A model generated the notes under the pieces. It was not told where the DNA came from. It did no database searches and was given only the letters and a program-made list of their open reading frames with translations. A stretch of DNA of 64,000 nucleotides, from assembly GCA_963707875.1 (NCBI GenBank), contig CAVPRU010000002.1, positions 248,001 through 312,000 of the forward strand, read 5' to 3'. Position 1 is the first letter of the stretch, and the number at the start of each line of letters is the position of its first letter. The position numbers and the translations under genes were made by a program. This document shows, piece by piece, positions 7,932 to 17,203 of the stretch. The DNA comes from SZUA-320 sp963707875 (lineage in GTDB: Bacteria; Gemmatimonadota; Gemmatimonadetes; Gemmatimonadales; GWC2-71-9).

Positions 7932-10610
7932 TCATGGGAACCGCACCTTGGTCGGCGCGTCTGCCCCGCCGAGGACACCGCTGCCCAATTCACCGAAGAC
8001 GTCGTCCCCCCAGCACCAGGTCCCGTCGGCGGCACGGGCGCAGGTGTGCCCACCACCCGAAGAGATCTCGGTGAAGGAGCGACCCCCGAAGACCTGAACC
8101 GGGGTGGTCACGTCGAACGGGAGGAACTGCTCCCAGACTGACCCCAGCCTGGTTCGGCTGCCCCAGCACCAGGCGGTCTGGTCCACCGCCAGGGCGCAGC
8201 TGTGGCCCCCCCCTGCCGTGATGGCCGTGAAGGCAACGGTGGTGGCCACCTTCACAGGGGTGCCGGCATTGGAGGTGCCACCATTGCCGAGCATTCCGCT
8301 GGAACCATGACCCCAGCACCATGCTTCGCCGTTGACCTTCAGGCCGCAGACCTGTCCCCCGCGACCTGCAACGATGGTGGTAAACACGTGGCCCGTCGCC
8401 ACCGCCACCGGGTGGAAACTGCCATTGCTGCTGCCTTCGCCCATACCGGGACCCGAGAAGCCCCAGCACCACACGGCGCCGGCTGGGGTGAGTCCGCAGT
8501 TCACCTGGAAGCCGAGCGCCATCGTCGTGAACGCAAGTCCCCCGACCAACGACTGGGGGGTCAGCTTGTCACCCGGGGCCCCGTCACCGACCAGCCCGCC
8601 CCAGCACCAGGGGGTGCTGTTGGCTTCCAGGCCGCAACTGGTGTGGCTGCCCGCGAAGATTTTCGCGAAGACCTTCCCTCCGGCCACCGCCGTGGGGGTC
8701 AGACGTTGGATGGTCGTACCGTCGCCCAGGACGCCCAGGTTCTTTCCCCAGCACCAGGCGAGGCCACCGGCATCGAGGGCGCAGGTGTGCCATTCGCCCG
8801 CCGCGAGCGCAGTGAAGGTGTGGCCGCCACTGACTGGCATAGGCACCAACTGCGCAGTGGTGGTCGCACCATTGCCGAGCTGTCCCTCGGCGCCGTTGCC
8901 CCAGCACCAGATGCTCCCGCCGGCGCGCAGCAGGCAGGAGTGGCGGCCTCCGGCACCGGGACGACCGGTAACCAGCGGATAGGGTGGTACCACCGTCACC
9001 GTGCTGCCGCCGAGCACCCCGCCGATCGTGGCGGTCACTGCTGTCTGGCCGAGGGACACGGCCGTCACGACCCCAGATTGCGTGACGGTGGCCACGCTGT
9101 GATTGAGGGACGCCCATACGACGGGCAGCCCGGTTACCTCCTGACCCATGTTGTCCCGGGCAATGGCCATGAGCGGCCAGGTATTGCCGACCTCGATCTT
9201 CGGGAGCCAGGGAAGTGTTTCGACCTCGACCACCGGGCTGGCCGACCCGGTGACGGTAACGGTCATCGAACCGGAAATACCTTCGACGGTGGCCGAAATG
9301 GTGGCGGTGCCTGCCGCCACGGCGGTGATGAGGCCGGCCTGAGAGACCGTGGCCACCGAGGCATTCGTGGTGGTCCAGACAATCGTCCGGTACTCAGGGC
9401 TCACGGCGGCGCCGTCACCGTCCTTCAGTGTCGCCGAGAGAGGTCCCTGCTGCCCAGGCGCCAGCACCATGGTCGTGGGCGTTACCGCGATCGCCTTGAT
9501 CGGAATCAGCGCAACAACCACTTCGGTGCCGCCGTCCAGTGACGAGTACACGGTGTCCGCGAACATGTCGACCTGCGTGGGAAGACCATAGTCCCAGATT
9601 CCGACGTAGCATGGGGTGGAGCAGGGATGGGCGAATCGGTCGGTGACAAAGATCAGGGCCGCCGCCGCGGGAAGGAGGCCAGTTACCAAGCCGGTCTGGC
9701 TCACTGAGGCGCTGGAGCTGCCAGACCAGAGGCGAGTGACCAATCCAGTGGTGTAGGCGGCATAGATCGGATTGAGGGTGGCGGTCAGTTGCGTCGTCTG
9801 ACCCAGGAAAACCACCGGGCGGACTGGCGTGACGATGAGCGCCGGCCCAGGAGGAACCCAGGAGATACCATAGGTGCTGAAGGAGGAGGTTTGCGCCGTA
9901 ACCTTTCCGCCGGGTTGCCCCCCACTGCTGCCGGGGAGTGGTATCCACTTGCCGTCGGTGTATCGGCTGATCCGGTAGAAGGCCTGGGCGGAGTCGATTC
10001 CGGGCTTCTGGGTGTACTTGAACTCGAGTTGCACCGGGGCGGAAAAGGTGGTGCCCGTGGGCCCAAGTTCGTAGGCGGTGTTGGGCGCCACGCCATTGGG
10101 GCTCGGGGGAACCGGGAGAGGGGTCACGGAAATCGGCAGGGCATTGGTCAGGGCACCGGCGGGAATCGTGAGTTTGGCATTGCCGCCGGCCGCAATGACG
10201 GTCCCGCCCGCCGGCCCGACCACCGCCCCTTCCCGGACGGTGACGGAGGCGGAGGCAACCCGGCCCTCGCTCGTGGCGGTAATCGTGGTGGTGCCGACGG
10301 TCAGGCCGGTCACCAGCCCCGCACCTGACACCGAGGCCACCGCGCCGGCGCTGCTCTGCCAGGTGACGGCCCGGCCGGTGAGGGTGTTGCCGTTGGCGTC
10401 CTTGGCGGTGGCCGTGAGCTGCACGGTGTACTGGGGAACCAGGCCAAGGTCGGCCTGGTCGAGGGCGACGGAGGCCACCGAAACGGGGCCGGGCGGTGGG
10501 GGAGGTGGCGGCGGGGACGGGTTGGTGCCGCCACCCCCGCAACCGATGGCAAAGGTCAATAGTGCCAGGAAGGGAGCGGGGGCGGTCCGGACGAGGCGCT
10601 GGCGTGACAT
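7932..10610 (-). CDS. Secreted lipoprotein with Ig-like (BIG2), ZU5-like and RCC1 repeat domains
   Basis: About 892 residues. The start at 10610 is preferred over a GTG 12 bases upstream because GGAGC lies just before this ATG. A signal sequence ends in a lipobox (FAIGCGG), followed by a run of eight prolines. Then come a BIG2-like domain (about 50-130), a ZU5-like stretch (GPAGGTVIAAGGNAKLTIPAG), two further BIG2-like domains (about 375-545) and an RCC1-like beta-propeller region with seven WCWG motifs spaced about 45-60 residues apart, each preceded by a Cys (for example HTCALDAGGLAWCWG). Likely a surface-exposed lipoprotein. The function is unknown; RCC1 repeats here do not imply GEF activity. 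It is divergent from the beta-helix lipoprotein across a long inverted repeat. Confidence 0.88.
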   Translation of the reverse strand: MSRQRLVRTAPAPFLALLTFAIGCGGGGTNPSPPPPPPPPGPVSVASVALDQADLGLVPQYTVQLTATAKDANGNTLTGRAVTWQSSAGAVASVSGAGLVTGLTVGTTTITATSEGRVASASVTVREGAVVGPAGGTVIAAGGNAKLTIPAGALTNALPISVTPLPVPPSPNGVAPNTAYELGPTGTTFSAPVQLEFKYTQKPGIDSAQAFYRISRYTDGKWIPLPGSSGGQPGGKVTAQTSSFSTYGISWVPPGPALIVTPVRPVVFLGQTTQLTATLNPIYAAYTTGLVTRLWSGSSSASVSQTGLVTGLLPAAAALIFVTDRFAHPCSTPCYVGIWDYGLPTQVDMFADTVYSSLDGGTEVVVALIPIKAIAVTPTTMVLAPGQQGPLSATLKDGDGAAVSPEYRTIVWTTTNASVATVSQAGLITAVAAGTATISATVEGISGSMTVTVTGSASPVVEVETLPWLPKIEVGNTWPLMAIARDNMGQEVTGLPVVWASLNHSVATVTQSGVVTAVSLGQTAVTATIGGVLGGSTVTVVPPYPLVTGRPGAGGRHSCLLRAGGSIWCWGNGAEGQLGNGATTTAQLVPMPVSGGHTFTALAAGEWHTCALDAGGLAWCWGKNLGVLGDGTTIQRLTPTAVAGGKVFAKIFAGSHTSCGLEANSTPWCWGGLVGDGAPGDKLTPQSLVGGLAFTTMALGFQVNCGLTPAGAVWCWGFSGPGMGEGSSNGSFHPVAVATGHVFTTIVAGRGGQVCGLKVNGEAWCWGHGSSGMLGNGGTSNAGTPVKVATTVAFTAITAGGGHSCALAVDQTAWCWGSRTRLGSVWEQFLPFDVTTPVQVFGGRSFTEISSGGGHTCARAADGTWCWGDDVFGELGSGVLGGADAPTKVRFP

Positions 10611-10652
10611 GATGCGCTCCACGAAACCTAGGTGACCGGGGCGGGTTGGACC

Positions 10653-10864
10653 CCCGTTATCTGGTGGGGCGCAGAAGTGGACTGAATTGGCTCATCGCGG
10701 GGTGCGGGCGGGCCTTCCAGAGGAACGTCCGATGCGCCTGCGGCTCAAGCCGCCGTGGCCTCGAGGTTCCAGGTGGGCCGGCTGCCCATCGGTCGGTGCC
10801 TTGCCCCGCTATCCCCCCGATGAGCCAATCCGCCCCGGTTCTGCGCCCACTCAGATACAACGGG
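10653..10864. repeat. 212-bp imperfect inverted repeat between divergent lipoprotein genes
   Basis: Paired segments, left with right: CCCGTT 10653-10658 with AACGGG 10859-10864; ATCTG 10659-10663 with CAGAT 10852-10856; GGGCGCAGAA 10667-10676 with TTCTGCGCCC 10839-10848 (10 bp perfect); ATTGGCTCATCG 10686-10697 with CGATGAGCCAAT 10818-10829 (12 bp perfect). Weaker inner pairing continues (GGCC-TTCCAGAGGAAC with GAGGTTCCAGGTGGGCC), and a short hairpin GCGGCTCAAGCCGC sits near the centre at 10739-10752. It occupies most of the 300-bp gap between two divergent genes. It could be a MITE-like remnant, an inverted promoter duplication or a long structured RNA. Confidence 0.8.
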
Positions 10865-10915
10865 CAGTTCCGGCGCGGCAATCGCGGCCGGCTGCCCCAT
10901 CCTGGGGAGCCGCAC

Positions 10916-13900
10916 ATGCAGACCGGGCCGATGCTTCAGTGCCGAAGGACCGCCATCTTCCTCATCCTGTTCGGAGCCGGGTGCGGCGGGAGCGATCCGG
11001 TTGCGCCGCCACCACCACCGCCACCGCCGCCCGTGGTCGTGGCCATCTCCCCGGCCAATGCCTCAGTCAACGCCGGTGCCACCCAGGATTTCAGCGCAAC
11101 GGTCACCAACAACAGCAATACGGCGGTGACCTGGAGCACCACGGGCGGCACCGTCACCGGATCAGGGAACACCATCACGTACACCGCCCCGGGTCTGGGC
11201 GGGAGTTACAGCGTGACGGCGACCAGCGTCGCCGATGCCACCAAGAGCGCGGTCGCCGGCGTGACGGTGGCCTCGGTCGCGGTCAGTGTGGCGCCGGGAA
11301 GCCAGTCGCTGTGGCTGGGCGAGCCGGTTACCCTGACCGCGACCGTCACCGGCTCGGCTCAAGCGGGGGTGGTCTGGACCGCTAGCTGTGGGACGGTGAC
11401 CGGAACCGGGGTCTCGGTGACCTTTACCGCGCCGGGCAACCCGGGGACGTGTATGGTGACCGCCACGAGTGCGCTGGATGCCACCAAGGCGGGCAATAGC
11501 ACGATGACGGTGAAGCCGGTGTATCGGGTGGCGGCCTTCGACGACGTCACCGACGGCGGCTGTACCTGGACCCATTGCTCGATGCGGGAGGCGATTGCCG
11601 CGGCGAACGCCCAGCCCGGCGCGGATACGATTCGGCTGGTCCCGCCGGCGGGGGCGGTCCGGGCCACTGGAACGGCCCCCAAACTGGCCAACGCCACCGC
11701 GACAACGATTGTCCTGGCCAGTGCGCTGCCGGTCATCACCTCAAGCATCCACATCTTCGGGCCGGGGCCGGACCTGCTCACCATCGACGCCAACGGCTCG
11801 GTGGGGAATCAGCGTCGAGTATTGGAGTTCAGCGGCGCCTTCCCGGGGTCAGTCACCGGGATGACACTCACCGGTGGGGTGATGGGTGGCGGCGCCGGGG
11901 TCTTTGTCCTGACCAACGCCGACATATCGCTGACCGACGTCCATGTCGTGGACAACGAGTCACACGATGGCCCAGGCGGTGGACTGCTGGTGACCACCGG
12001 TGGCACCGCCCGGCTGCTCCGGGTGAACGTCGACAACAACCGGACCTTCGGCCTCGACCAACCGGGAGGCGGCATCGCCATCGGCCCCGGCGCCACGGTG
12101 GCCATGACCGACGGCCGGATCAAGGACAACGTCGTCAACAATGGCTGGGGCGCCGGGCTGAACGTGGTGAACGGCACCCTCACCATGACCGGCGTCGGGG
12201 TGCAGGGGAACCGAACGGTGGCGGGCACCGCCGGCGGCGGCGGGTTGTTGATCGACGGGACCAGCAGCGCGCAACTCACGGATGTCACGGTGTCGGACAA
12301 CGCCACTCCGCTGGGCGAGGGGGGCGGGCTCCGACTGCTCAATGGCCCCACCGTCACCTTGACCAATTCGACCATCTCCGATAATACGGCTTCGCTGGCC
12401 GGCGGGCTGGCGGCCGGCAACGTCGCGGCGCTCACCGTCACCGGCGGCAGCATTACCGGTAACACTGGAGCGACCCGGGTGGGTGGGGTGTTTCTGTGGG
12501 GCAGCTCCGACGTGACGTTCAACGACGCCACCATCGGTGACAACACCGCCACCACCGGGGGGGGCGGGGGCCTCTACCTGCAGAACACGGCCAAGGCCCG
12601 CCTCAACAATGTCACCATCTCCGGCAACCGCGCGCTGGGGGGGGTCCCGAATGGCGGCGGCGTCTTTGCCGCCGGGGGCACCTTGGTCCTCATGACCAAC
12701 GGCAGCATCGCCGGCAACATCGCGGCGAGTGGCGGCGGCCTCTACGCCTTTGGCAACACCGTGACCCTCACCGGGGTGACGGTGCGCGACAACATCGGGG
12801 GCGGCCTCATGAGCGGCGGCGGCCTGGAACTGCTGGACAACGTGATCTTCACCATGACCGGCGGCAGCGTGAAGGACAACCAGGCGCTGAACAGCGCCGG
12901 GGGCGGCATCTTCCTGCGGAGCAGCACCGCGCAGCTCCAGAACGTGGAGATCACCGGCAACACCGCCGGATTGCAGGGCGGCGCCATCCAGATGGTGACG
13001 GGAGGCACCGTCACGCTCACCAACGTGACGGTGAGCGGCAATCGGTGCGTCTGCGGGCCCGCCCTAGCCGAGGTGGCGGCGGGCGGGGGCGGGGCGCTCG
13101 GGGTGTTCGGGTCGACGGTGCTGACCATCAATAACAGCCTGTTCGACAACAACACCGCAGGGGGGACCGGAGGGGCGATCGCCATGGGCGAGACCTCGCA
13201 ACTGACCGCCACCGACACGCGGTTCACGAACAATACCTCGCAGTTCGCTGGTGGCGCGCTGTATCTGATCGGGAGCGGCAGCAGGATGCTGCGCCGGGTT
13301 ACGGTGTCCGGCAATACCGGAACGGCGGGCGGCGGTGGCCTGTTCAGCAGCGCTCCGCTCCTGATCGAGAACTCCACCATTTCCGGCAACCGGACCACCT
13401 CCACCAACTTGTCCACCAGCGCCGGCGGCGGGCTGTGGGTGTCACTCCCTGGCCCAGTGACCATCCGGAACAGCACCATCTCCGGCAACACCACCGCCAC
13501 CGCGGGTGGCGGCCTCTTCAGCCAGGGGCCGACCTCGCTCTTCAACGTCACGGTGGTCGGAAACACGGCGGCGGTGAGCGGTGCCGGGCTCTACGCCAAC
13601 CTCGCCACCATCACGCTCACCAACTCGCTGCTGTCGGGAAACCTCCGGGCTGGGGTTGCGCAGAACTGTCTCTCGGTGGGTTTCGCGACCATCTCGTCCA
13701 CCGGCAACAACCTGAGCGACGACGCGACATGCACTACGCTCACCCAACCCACTGACAAGAACAACATGCCCGCGATGATCGGCCCACTGGGGGACAATGG
13801 TGGTCCTACCCGCACCCATGCGCTGCTCCTGGGGGGCGTCGCGCTCGATGCCGGCAATGCCGCCACCTGTCCGGCGGACGACCAGCGGGGATTCGGGCGA

Positions 13901-13999
13901 CAAGGGGTGTGCGACATCGGTGCCTTCGAGTTCGGCGGCGCGGCGCCGGCACCGAGCGCCTCACCGCGTCATCCCATCGCCCATCGCCAGGTCCCCTGA
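10916..13999 (+). CDS. Secreted lipoprotein with Ig-like domains and a right-handed parallel beta-helix
   Basis: The ATG at 10916 is preferred: GGGGAG lies 7 bases upstream and the signal peptide follows at once (lipobox LFGAGCGG). This gives 1027 residues. A proline run (PPPPPPPPP) is followed by two Ig-like domains (about 40-195) and a CSLREA-type motif (CTWTHCSMREAIAAANAQPG). A long series of beta-helix rungs then repeats patterns such as GGGLLV, TLTNSTISDNTA and TVSGNT. The C-terminus (DNGGPTRTHALLLGG, then DQRGFGRQGVCDIGAFEFG) matches the choice-of-anchor Q type seen in large extracellular proteins. Likely cell-surface or secreted, possibly an adhesin or polysaccharide-binding protein; no catalytic residues were identified. 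Confidence 0.88.
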   Translation: MQTGPMLQCRRTAIFLILFGAGCGGSDPVAPPPPPPPPPVVVAISPANASVNAGATQDFSATVTNNSNTAVTWSTTGGTVTGSGNTITYTAPGLGGSYSVTATSVADATKSAVAGVTVASVAVSVAPGSQSLWLGEPVTLTATVTGSAQAGVVWTASCGTVTGTGVSVTFTAPGNPGTCMVTATSALDATKAGNSTMTVKPVYRVAAFDDVTDGGCTWTHCSMREAIAAANAQPGADTIRLVPPAGAVRATGTAPKLANATATTIVLASALPVITSSIHIFGPGPDLLTIDANGSVGNQRRVLEFSGAFPGSVTGMTLTGGVMGGGAGVFVLTNADISLTDVHVVDNESHDGPGGGLLVTTGGTARLLRVNVDNNRTFGLDQPGGGIAIGPGATVAMTDGRIKDNVVNNGWGAGLNVVNGTLTMTGVGVQGNRTVAGTAGGGGLLIDGTSSAQLTDVTVSDNATPLGEGGGLRLLNGPTVTLTNSTISDNTASLAGGLAAGNVAALTVTGGSITGNTGATRVGGVFLWGSSDVTFNDATIGDNTATTGGGGGLYLQNTAKARLNNVTISGNRALGGVPNGGGVFAAGGTLVLMTNGSIAGNIAASGGGLYAFGNTVTLTGVTVRDNIGGGLMSGGGLELLDNVIFTMTGGSVKDNQALNSAGGGIFLRSSTAQLQNVEITGNTAGLQGGAIQMVTGGTVTLTNVTVSGNRCVCGPALAEVAAGGGGALGVFGSTVLTINNSLFDNNTAGGTGGAIAMGETSQLTATDTRFTNNTSQFAGGALYLIGSGSRMLRRVTVSGNTGTAGGGGLFSSAPLLIENSTISGNRTTSTNLSTSAGGGLWVSLPGPVTIRNSTISGNTTATAGGGLFSQGPTSLFNVTVVGNTAAVSGAGLYANLATITLTNSLLSGNLRAGVAQNCLSVGFATISSTGNNLSDDATCTTLTQPTDKNNMPAMIGPLGDNGGPTRTHALLLGGVALDAGNAATCPADDQRGFGRQGVCDIGAFEFGGAAPAPSASPRHPIAHRQVP

Positions 14000-14056
14000 C
14001 GAGGAGTCGGGAGTCGACTCGGTCCCCCACGCCGATCGGCCGAATACCGGGAGGAC

Positions 14057-14758
14057 TCAGTCCCCGGGGAGGGCCTGCTGTTCCTGGCTGGTCGCTTCCA
14101 GGTACTGGGAGGCGTCATTGACGGCGGCGTCCAGTGCCCGCTGCTCGGCGGCAAACCGGCGGCGCCAGAAGAACCGGGTCGAAAGCCAGGTCGACAACCC
14201 CACCAGTGGCGCCATGCCGAGGCCGAAGAGGCCGAGTTTCTTGGTGAGGATCATCGCCGTGAAGAAGGTCACGAACCCGACCGCCCCCGCGGCAAACGCG
14301 ATCGCGTCCCTGAAATTCCCGAGCCCGCGCACCACGGTCCCGTCGCCGGCGGTGCTGACGGTCACATAGCGCCCACCGACCGCATCGCGGGCCTTCCACT
14401 CCACCCCGTCGGCCGTCTGGGTCACCACCCCATGCCGCCCCATTGCCCGGCGGATCGCCAGGAGCACCCCTTCGCGCTGGTCGGCCCGGACCGGGCCCGG
14501 GAGCAGGCGTTCCTGCTGGGTCACGGCCGGTGCCCCGAAAAGACCCGACTTCGATCCATGGGGGGCCGGGCTGCGCGTGGCCGCGGCTCGGATCGCGGCC
14601 GGAGAGATCCCGACCTCCCGGCCAATCTCCTCCAGCTGCCGGAGGGTGAGCCCGGTCGTCTCCCCGCCTTGCGCGGACTCCCTGAGAATCCGGGCCACCT
14701 CTTCTTCGGTATAGCGCCGCTCCAGGCCCTTGCCGGGGGCCCCGCCGCTCTCCGTCAC
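14057..14758 (-). CDS. Small membrane protein of unknown function
   Basis: A 233-residue protein with a GTG start that overlaps the stop of the upstream ABC permease gene by one base, so the two are probably translated together. The N-terminal 60 residues look helical (YTEEEVARILRESAQ, then LTLRQLEEIGREVGISPAAI), resembling a short regulatory or oligomerisation region. A middle beta-rich part (about 95-145) precedes two adjacent hydrophobic segments (about 150-195, FAAGAVGFVTFFTAMIL and LFGLGMAPLVGLSTW). The C-terminal tail is helical. I do not recognise the family. Context suggests an accessory to the ABC-2 exporter, but this is inference only. Confidence 0.8.
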   Translation of the reverse strand: MTESGGAPGKGLERRYTEEEVARILRESAQGGETTGLTLRQLEEIGREVGISPAAIRAAATRSPAPHGSKSGLFGAPAVTQQERLLPGPVRADQREGVLLAIRRAMGRHGVVTQTADGVEWKARDAVGGRYVTVSTAGDGTVVRGLGNFRDAIAFAAGAVGFVTFFTAMILTKKLGLFGLGMAPLVGLSTWLSTRFFWRRRFAAEQRALDAAVNDASQYLEATSQEQQALPGD

Positions 14759-16074
14759 TAGCCTGCCCTGATCCAGCGGAAGATCTCCCGGAACGAGGCC
14801 TTCTTGCCGTACATCAGGATGCCGACCCGGTAGATCCGACCTGCCACCCAGGCCATGCCGATGACTCCCAACGCGGTCGTCACGATGGACAGCGCCAGTT
14901 CCGGCAGAGGGAGCGGGCTCAGCGAATAGCGGACCGGCACCACGAACGGCGCCAACGGAGGGATCAGGCTCAGGATCTGGGCCAGTTGCCCGTTCGGTTC
15001 ATCCAGCAGTCGGAACATCACCATGAGGCCCGCGAGGATCAGCAGGGTGATCGGTATTTGAGCCATCTGGGTCTCCTGCACCGTGTTGCAGGTCGAGCCC
15101 ACGGCGGCGTACGCCGCCGAGTAAAAGAAGAACCCGAGCAGGAAGAACAGCAGGAACACCACCACCAGCCCAAGCGGGATCTCGGGAATCGGCAGGGAGG
15201 AGACCGCCTCGGCGCTCATCCCGACCATCTTGGCCAGCGGAGCGCGGGCCGTCCCGATGCCGTACCCTGCCCCAACCCAGATCCCCATCTGGAGCAGTCC
15301 CACCGAGCCGACCCCGACCACCTTGCCGAGCAGGAGCTCAAACGGCCGGAGGCTGGAAACCAGCACTTCGTTGATCCGGTTGGTCTTCTCCTCTACTGTG
15401 CTGGTCATGACCTGCATCCCGTAGATCAGCAGCACCATGTACAGCAGGAACCCCATGACGTAGGCCAGAATGAAGGACGACTCGCCGCTCTGGCCGGTGG
15501 TGACGCCCCGGCTCACCCGGGTGGTGACCAGTTCGATCGGCCGGACCGTCTGCATGAGAATCGCCGGATCGATCCCCAGGCGGGCCAGTCGCTCGGAGAC
15601 CGCCACGTCGCGGACCAGCCGATTCATGATCGACATCTCGGACAGGCTCGTCACATTGGAGCCAAAGTACTGGAGGGAGTCGCTGGCCAGGACGCGGTCG
15701 GAGATCACCAGCACCCCAGTCAGCGAGGCCTCCCCCAGAGAATCCTGGCCCACCAAGGAGATCAACGAATCCCGGACCGCGTCGGCGCGCCCTGCCGCCG
15801 GCACCCGGGTGACGAGGTATCGCGGCGTTGCCACCTCGTCGCCACCACCCCCCATGGTGGAACGGGCGAGGGCGGCCTCGACCTTGGCGCCGAACTCTCC
15901 ATCGGCCGCATCGACGATCGCGACCCGCTTGGAACTCGTCGGGCTGGAGAGCAGGATCGGCATCACGAACAGGAGGCCCATCAGGACCGGACCCAACACT
16001 GTGGCGATGATGAACTGGCGGGTGCGGACCCGCTCCAGAAACTCGCGCTTGGCGACCACCCAGGCCTTACGCAT
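14758..16074 (-). CDS. ABC-2 type exporter permease (NatB/YhaP-like)
   Basis: A 438-residue integral membrane protein starting MRKAWVVAKREFLERVRTRQ, the usual ABC-2 permease opening, with TM1 at about residues 22-44. A large extracytoplasmic loop (about 50-205) follows. Five more hydrophobic segments fill the C-terminal half, including YVMGFLLYMVLLIYGMQVM and LVVVFLLFFLLGFFFYSA, around a conserved EEKTNRINEVLVSSLRPFELL motif typical of NatB-like subunits. Its start overlaps the upstream ATPase gene by 8 bases, so the two form one transporter. The substrate cannot be read from sequence; Na+ export is known for some relatives. Confidence 0.9.
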   Translation of the reverse strand: MRKAWVVAKREFLERVRTRQFIIATVLGPVLMGLLFVMPILLSSPTSSKRVAIVDAADGEFGAKVEAALARSTMGGGGDEVATPRYLVTRVPAAGRADAVRDSLISLVGQDSLGEASLTGVLVISDRVLASDSLQYFGSNVTSLSEMSIMNRLVRDVAVSERLARLGIDPAILMQTVRPIELVTTRVSRGVTTGQSGESSFILAYVMGFLLYMVLLIYGMQVMTSTVEEKTNRINEVLVSSLRPFELLLGKVVGVGSVGLLQMGIWVGAGYGIGTARAPLAKMVGMSAEAVSSLPIPEIPLGLVVVFLLFFLLGFFFYSAAYAAVGSTCNTVQETQMAQIPITLLILAGLMVMFRLLDEPNGQLAQILSLIPPLAPFVVPVRYSLSPLPLPELALSIVTTALGVIGMAWVAGRIYRVGILMYGKKASFREIFRWIRAG

Positions 16075-17089
16075 GAGGGGCGATCACGTCAACGATGTCG
16101 TTCGCGTCAACCATGCCGTTCAGCGGGCGGGGCCCAGGGCGTGAGTCGTCGATCGCCACCGCTCGGGCGGCATCGGCACCCACCTTGGCAATGAAGATCG
16201 ACTGGAGCGAGGGCTCCACGATCTCGAACCGGGAGATCCCGACCCCGCTCTGCATCAGTGCCTCCAGCAGCCGGTCCGAATCGCCCCCCGGGGCCAACTC
16301 GACCTCGGCACTGGCACCAGAGTCGTCCACCGTGGCCACCAGCGACCGGTCGCGGAGCACCGGACCCGCCTTGCCAGCATCCCGATGGAAGGCCAGCGCC
16401 ACGTGCCGTCCGCCAGCTTCGCGCTTGACCTCAGCCATTGTCCCGTCCACCACCTTTTCCCCCCGGCTGATGATCACCACCCGGTCACACATCTTTTCGG
16501 CCTGCTCCATGATGTGGGTCGAGAAGAGTACCGTCTTCCCCGACCGGGCCAGGTCAACCACCGTCTCCTTGAGGACCTTGCTGTTCACCGGGTCGAGGCC
16601 GCTGAACGGTTCGTCGAGGATGATCAGTTCGGGATCGTGCACTAGCGCCCCGGCAAACTGGACCTTCTGCTGCATACCCTTGGACAGGTCCTCCACCTTC
16701 TTGTCGGCCCAGTCCTGAATCCCCAGGCGCTCAAGCCACTCGCTGGCCTTGGTCTTGGCCGCCCCCGACGCGAGCCCCTTCGTCTCCCCCAGGAAGACCA
16801 GGTGGTCGGCCACCTTCATCTTCTTGTAGAGGCCACGCTCCTCCGGGAGGAACCCGATTCGGCGGGACAGGTCCCGGCCGCCGAGGCTGCCGCCGAAGAG
16901 GCTCACCCGGCCCTCATCCGGCTCGATGATGTCCATCATCATCCGGATGGTGGTGCTCTTGCCGGCCCCATTGGGGCCCAGCAGTCCCAGGATGACCCCA
17001 GGGGGGACATCCATGGAGAGGTTCCGGACAGCGGTATGGCCCGCGAACCGCTTGGTCACGCCCTGGACCTGGATAACGGGTGAGGACAT
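16067..17089 (-). CDS. ABC transporter ATP-binding protein (NatA-like)
   Basis: A 340-residue ATPase. Walker A is GLLGPNGAGKSTTIRMM (about residues 35-51), the Q-loop region is IGFLPEERGLYKKM, the signature is LSKGMQQKVQF and Walker B is LIILDEPFSGLDPVN, followed by the H-loop (TVLFSTHIMEQAEKM). The PEERGLY variant and the C-terminal 100-residue extension are usual for the partner of NatB-type permeases. It energises export through the permease encoded directly downstream (8-base overlap). It is the first gene of a three-gene unit with the permease and the small membrane protein. Confidence 0.94.
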   Translation of the reverse strand: MSSPVIQVQGVTKRFAGHTAVRNLSMDVPPGVILGLLGPNGAGKSTTIRMMMDIIEPDEGRVSLFGGSLGGRDLSRRIGFLPEERGLYKKMKVADHLVFLGETKGLASGAAKTKASEWLERLGIQDWADKKVEDLSKGMQQKVQFAGALVHDPELIILDEPFSGLDPVNSKVLKETVVDLARSGKTVLFSTHIMEQAEKMCDRVVIISRGEKVVDGTMAEVKREAGGRHVALAFHRDAGKAGPVLRDRSLVATVDDSGASAEVELAPGGDSDRLLEALMQSGVGISRFEIVEPSLQSIFIAKVGADAARAVAIDDSRPGPRPLNGMVDANDIVDVIAPHA

Positions 17090-17147
17090 CTGGGGACGGC
17101 TCCCTGAATGGGGTCGGATGAGCGACTCAGAACAATGCCACAGAAAC

Positions 17148-17182
17148 GAGGCGGAGGCCAGAAAGTTTCCGGCCCCCGCCTC
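17148..17182 (-). terminator. Candidate terminator after the suf operon
   Basis: GAGGCGG 17148-17154 pairs with CCGCCTC 17176-17182, and GGCC pairs inside. On the minus strand the hairpin is followed by GTTTCTGT. It lies 21 bases beyond the stop of the last suf-operon gene and before the ABC-transporter gene start. The T-run is weak. Confidence 0.5.
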
Positions 17183-17203
17183 AGACCACCCCGCTTGCGG
17201 GAC

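Noticed and set aside
10653..10864. Integron attC site or invertible attachment site
   Set aside because: The outer ends read GTT...AAC in the opposite order to attC (RYYYAAC...GTTRRRY), and no integrase or recombinase gene is near.
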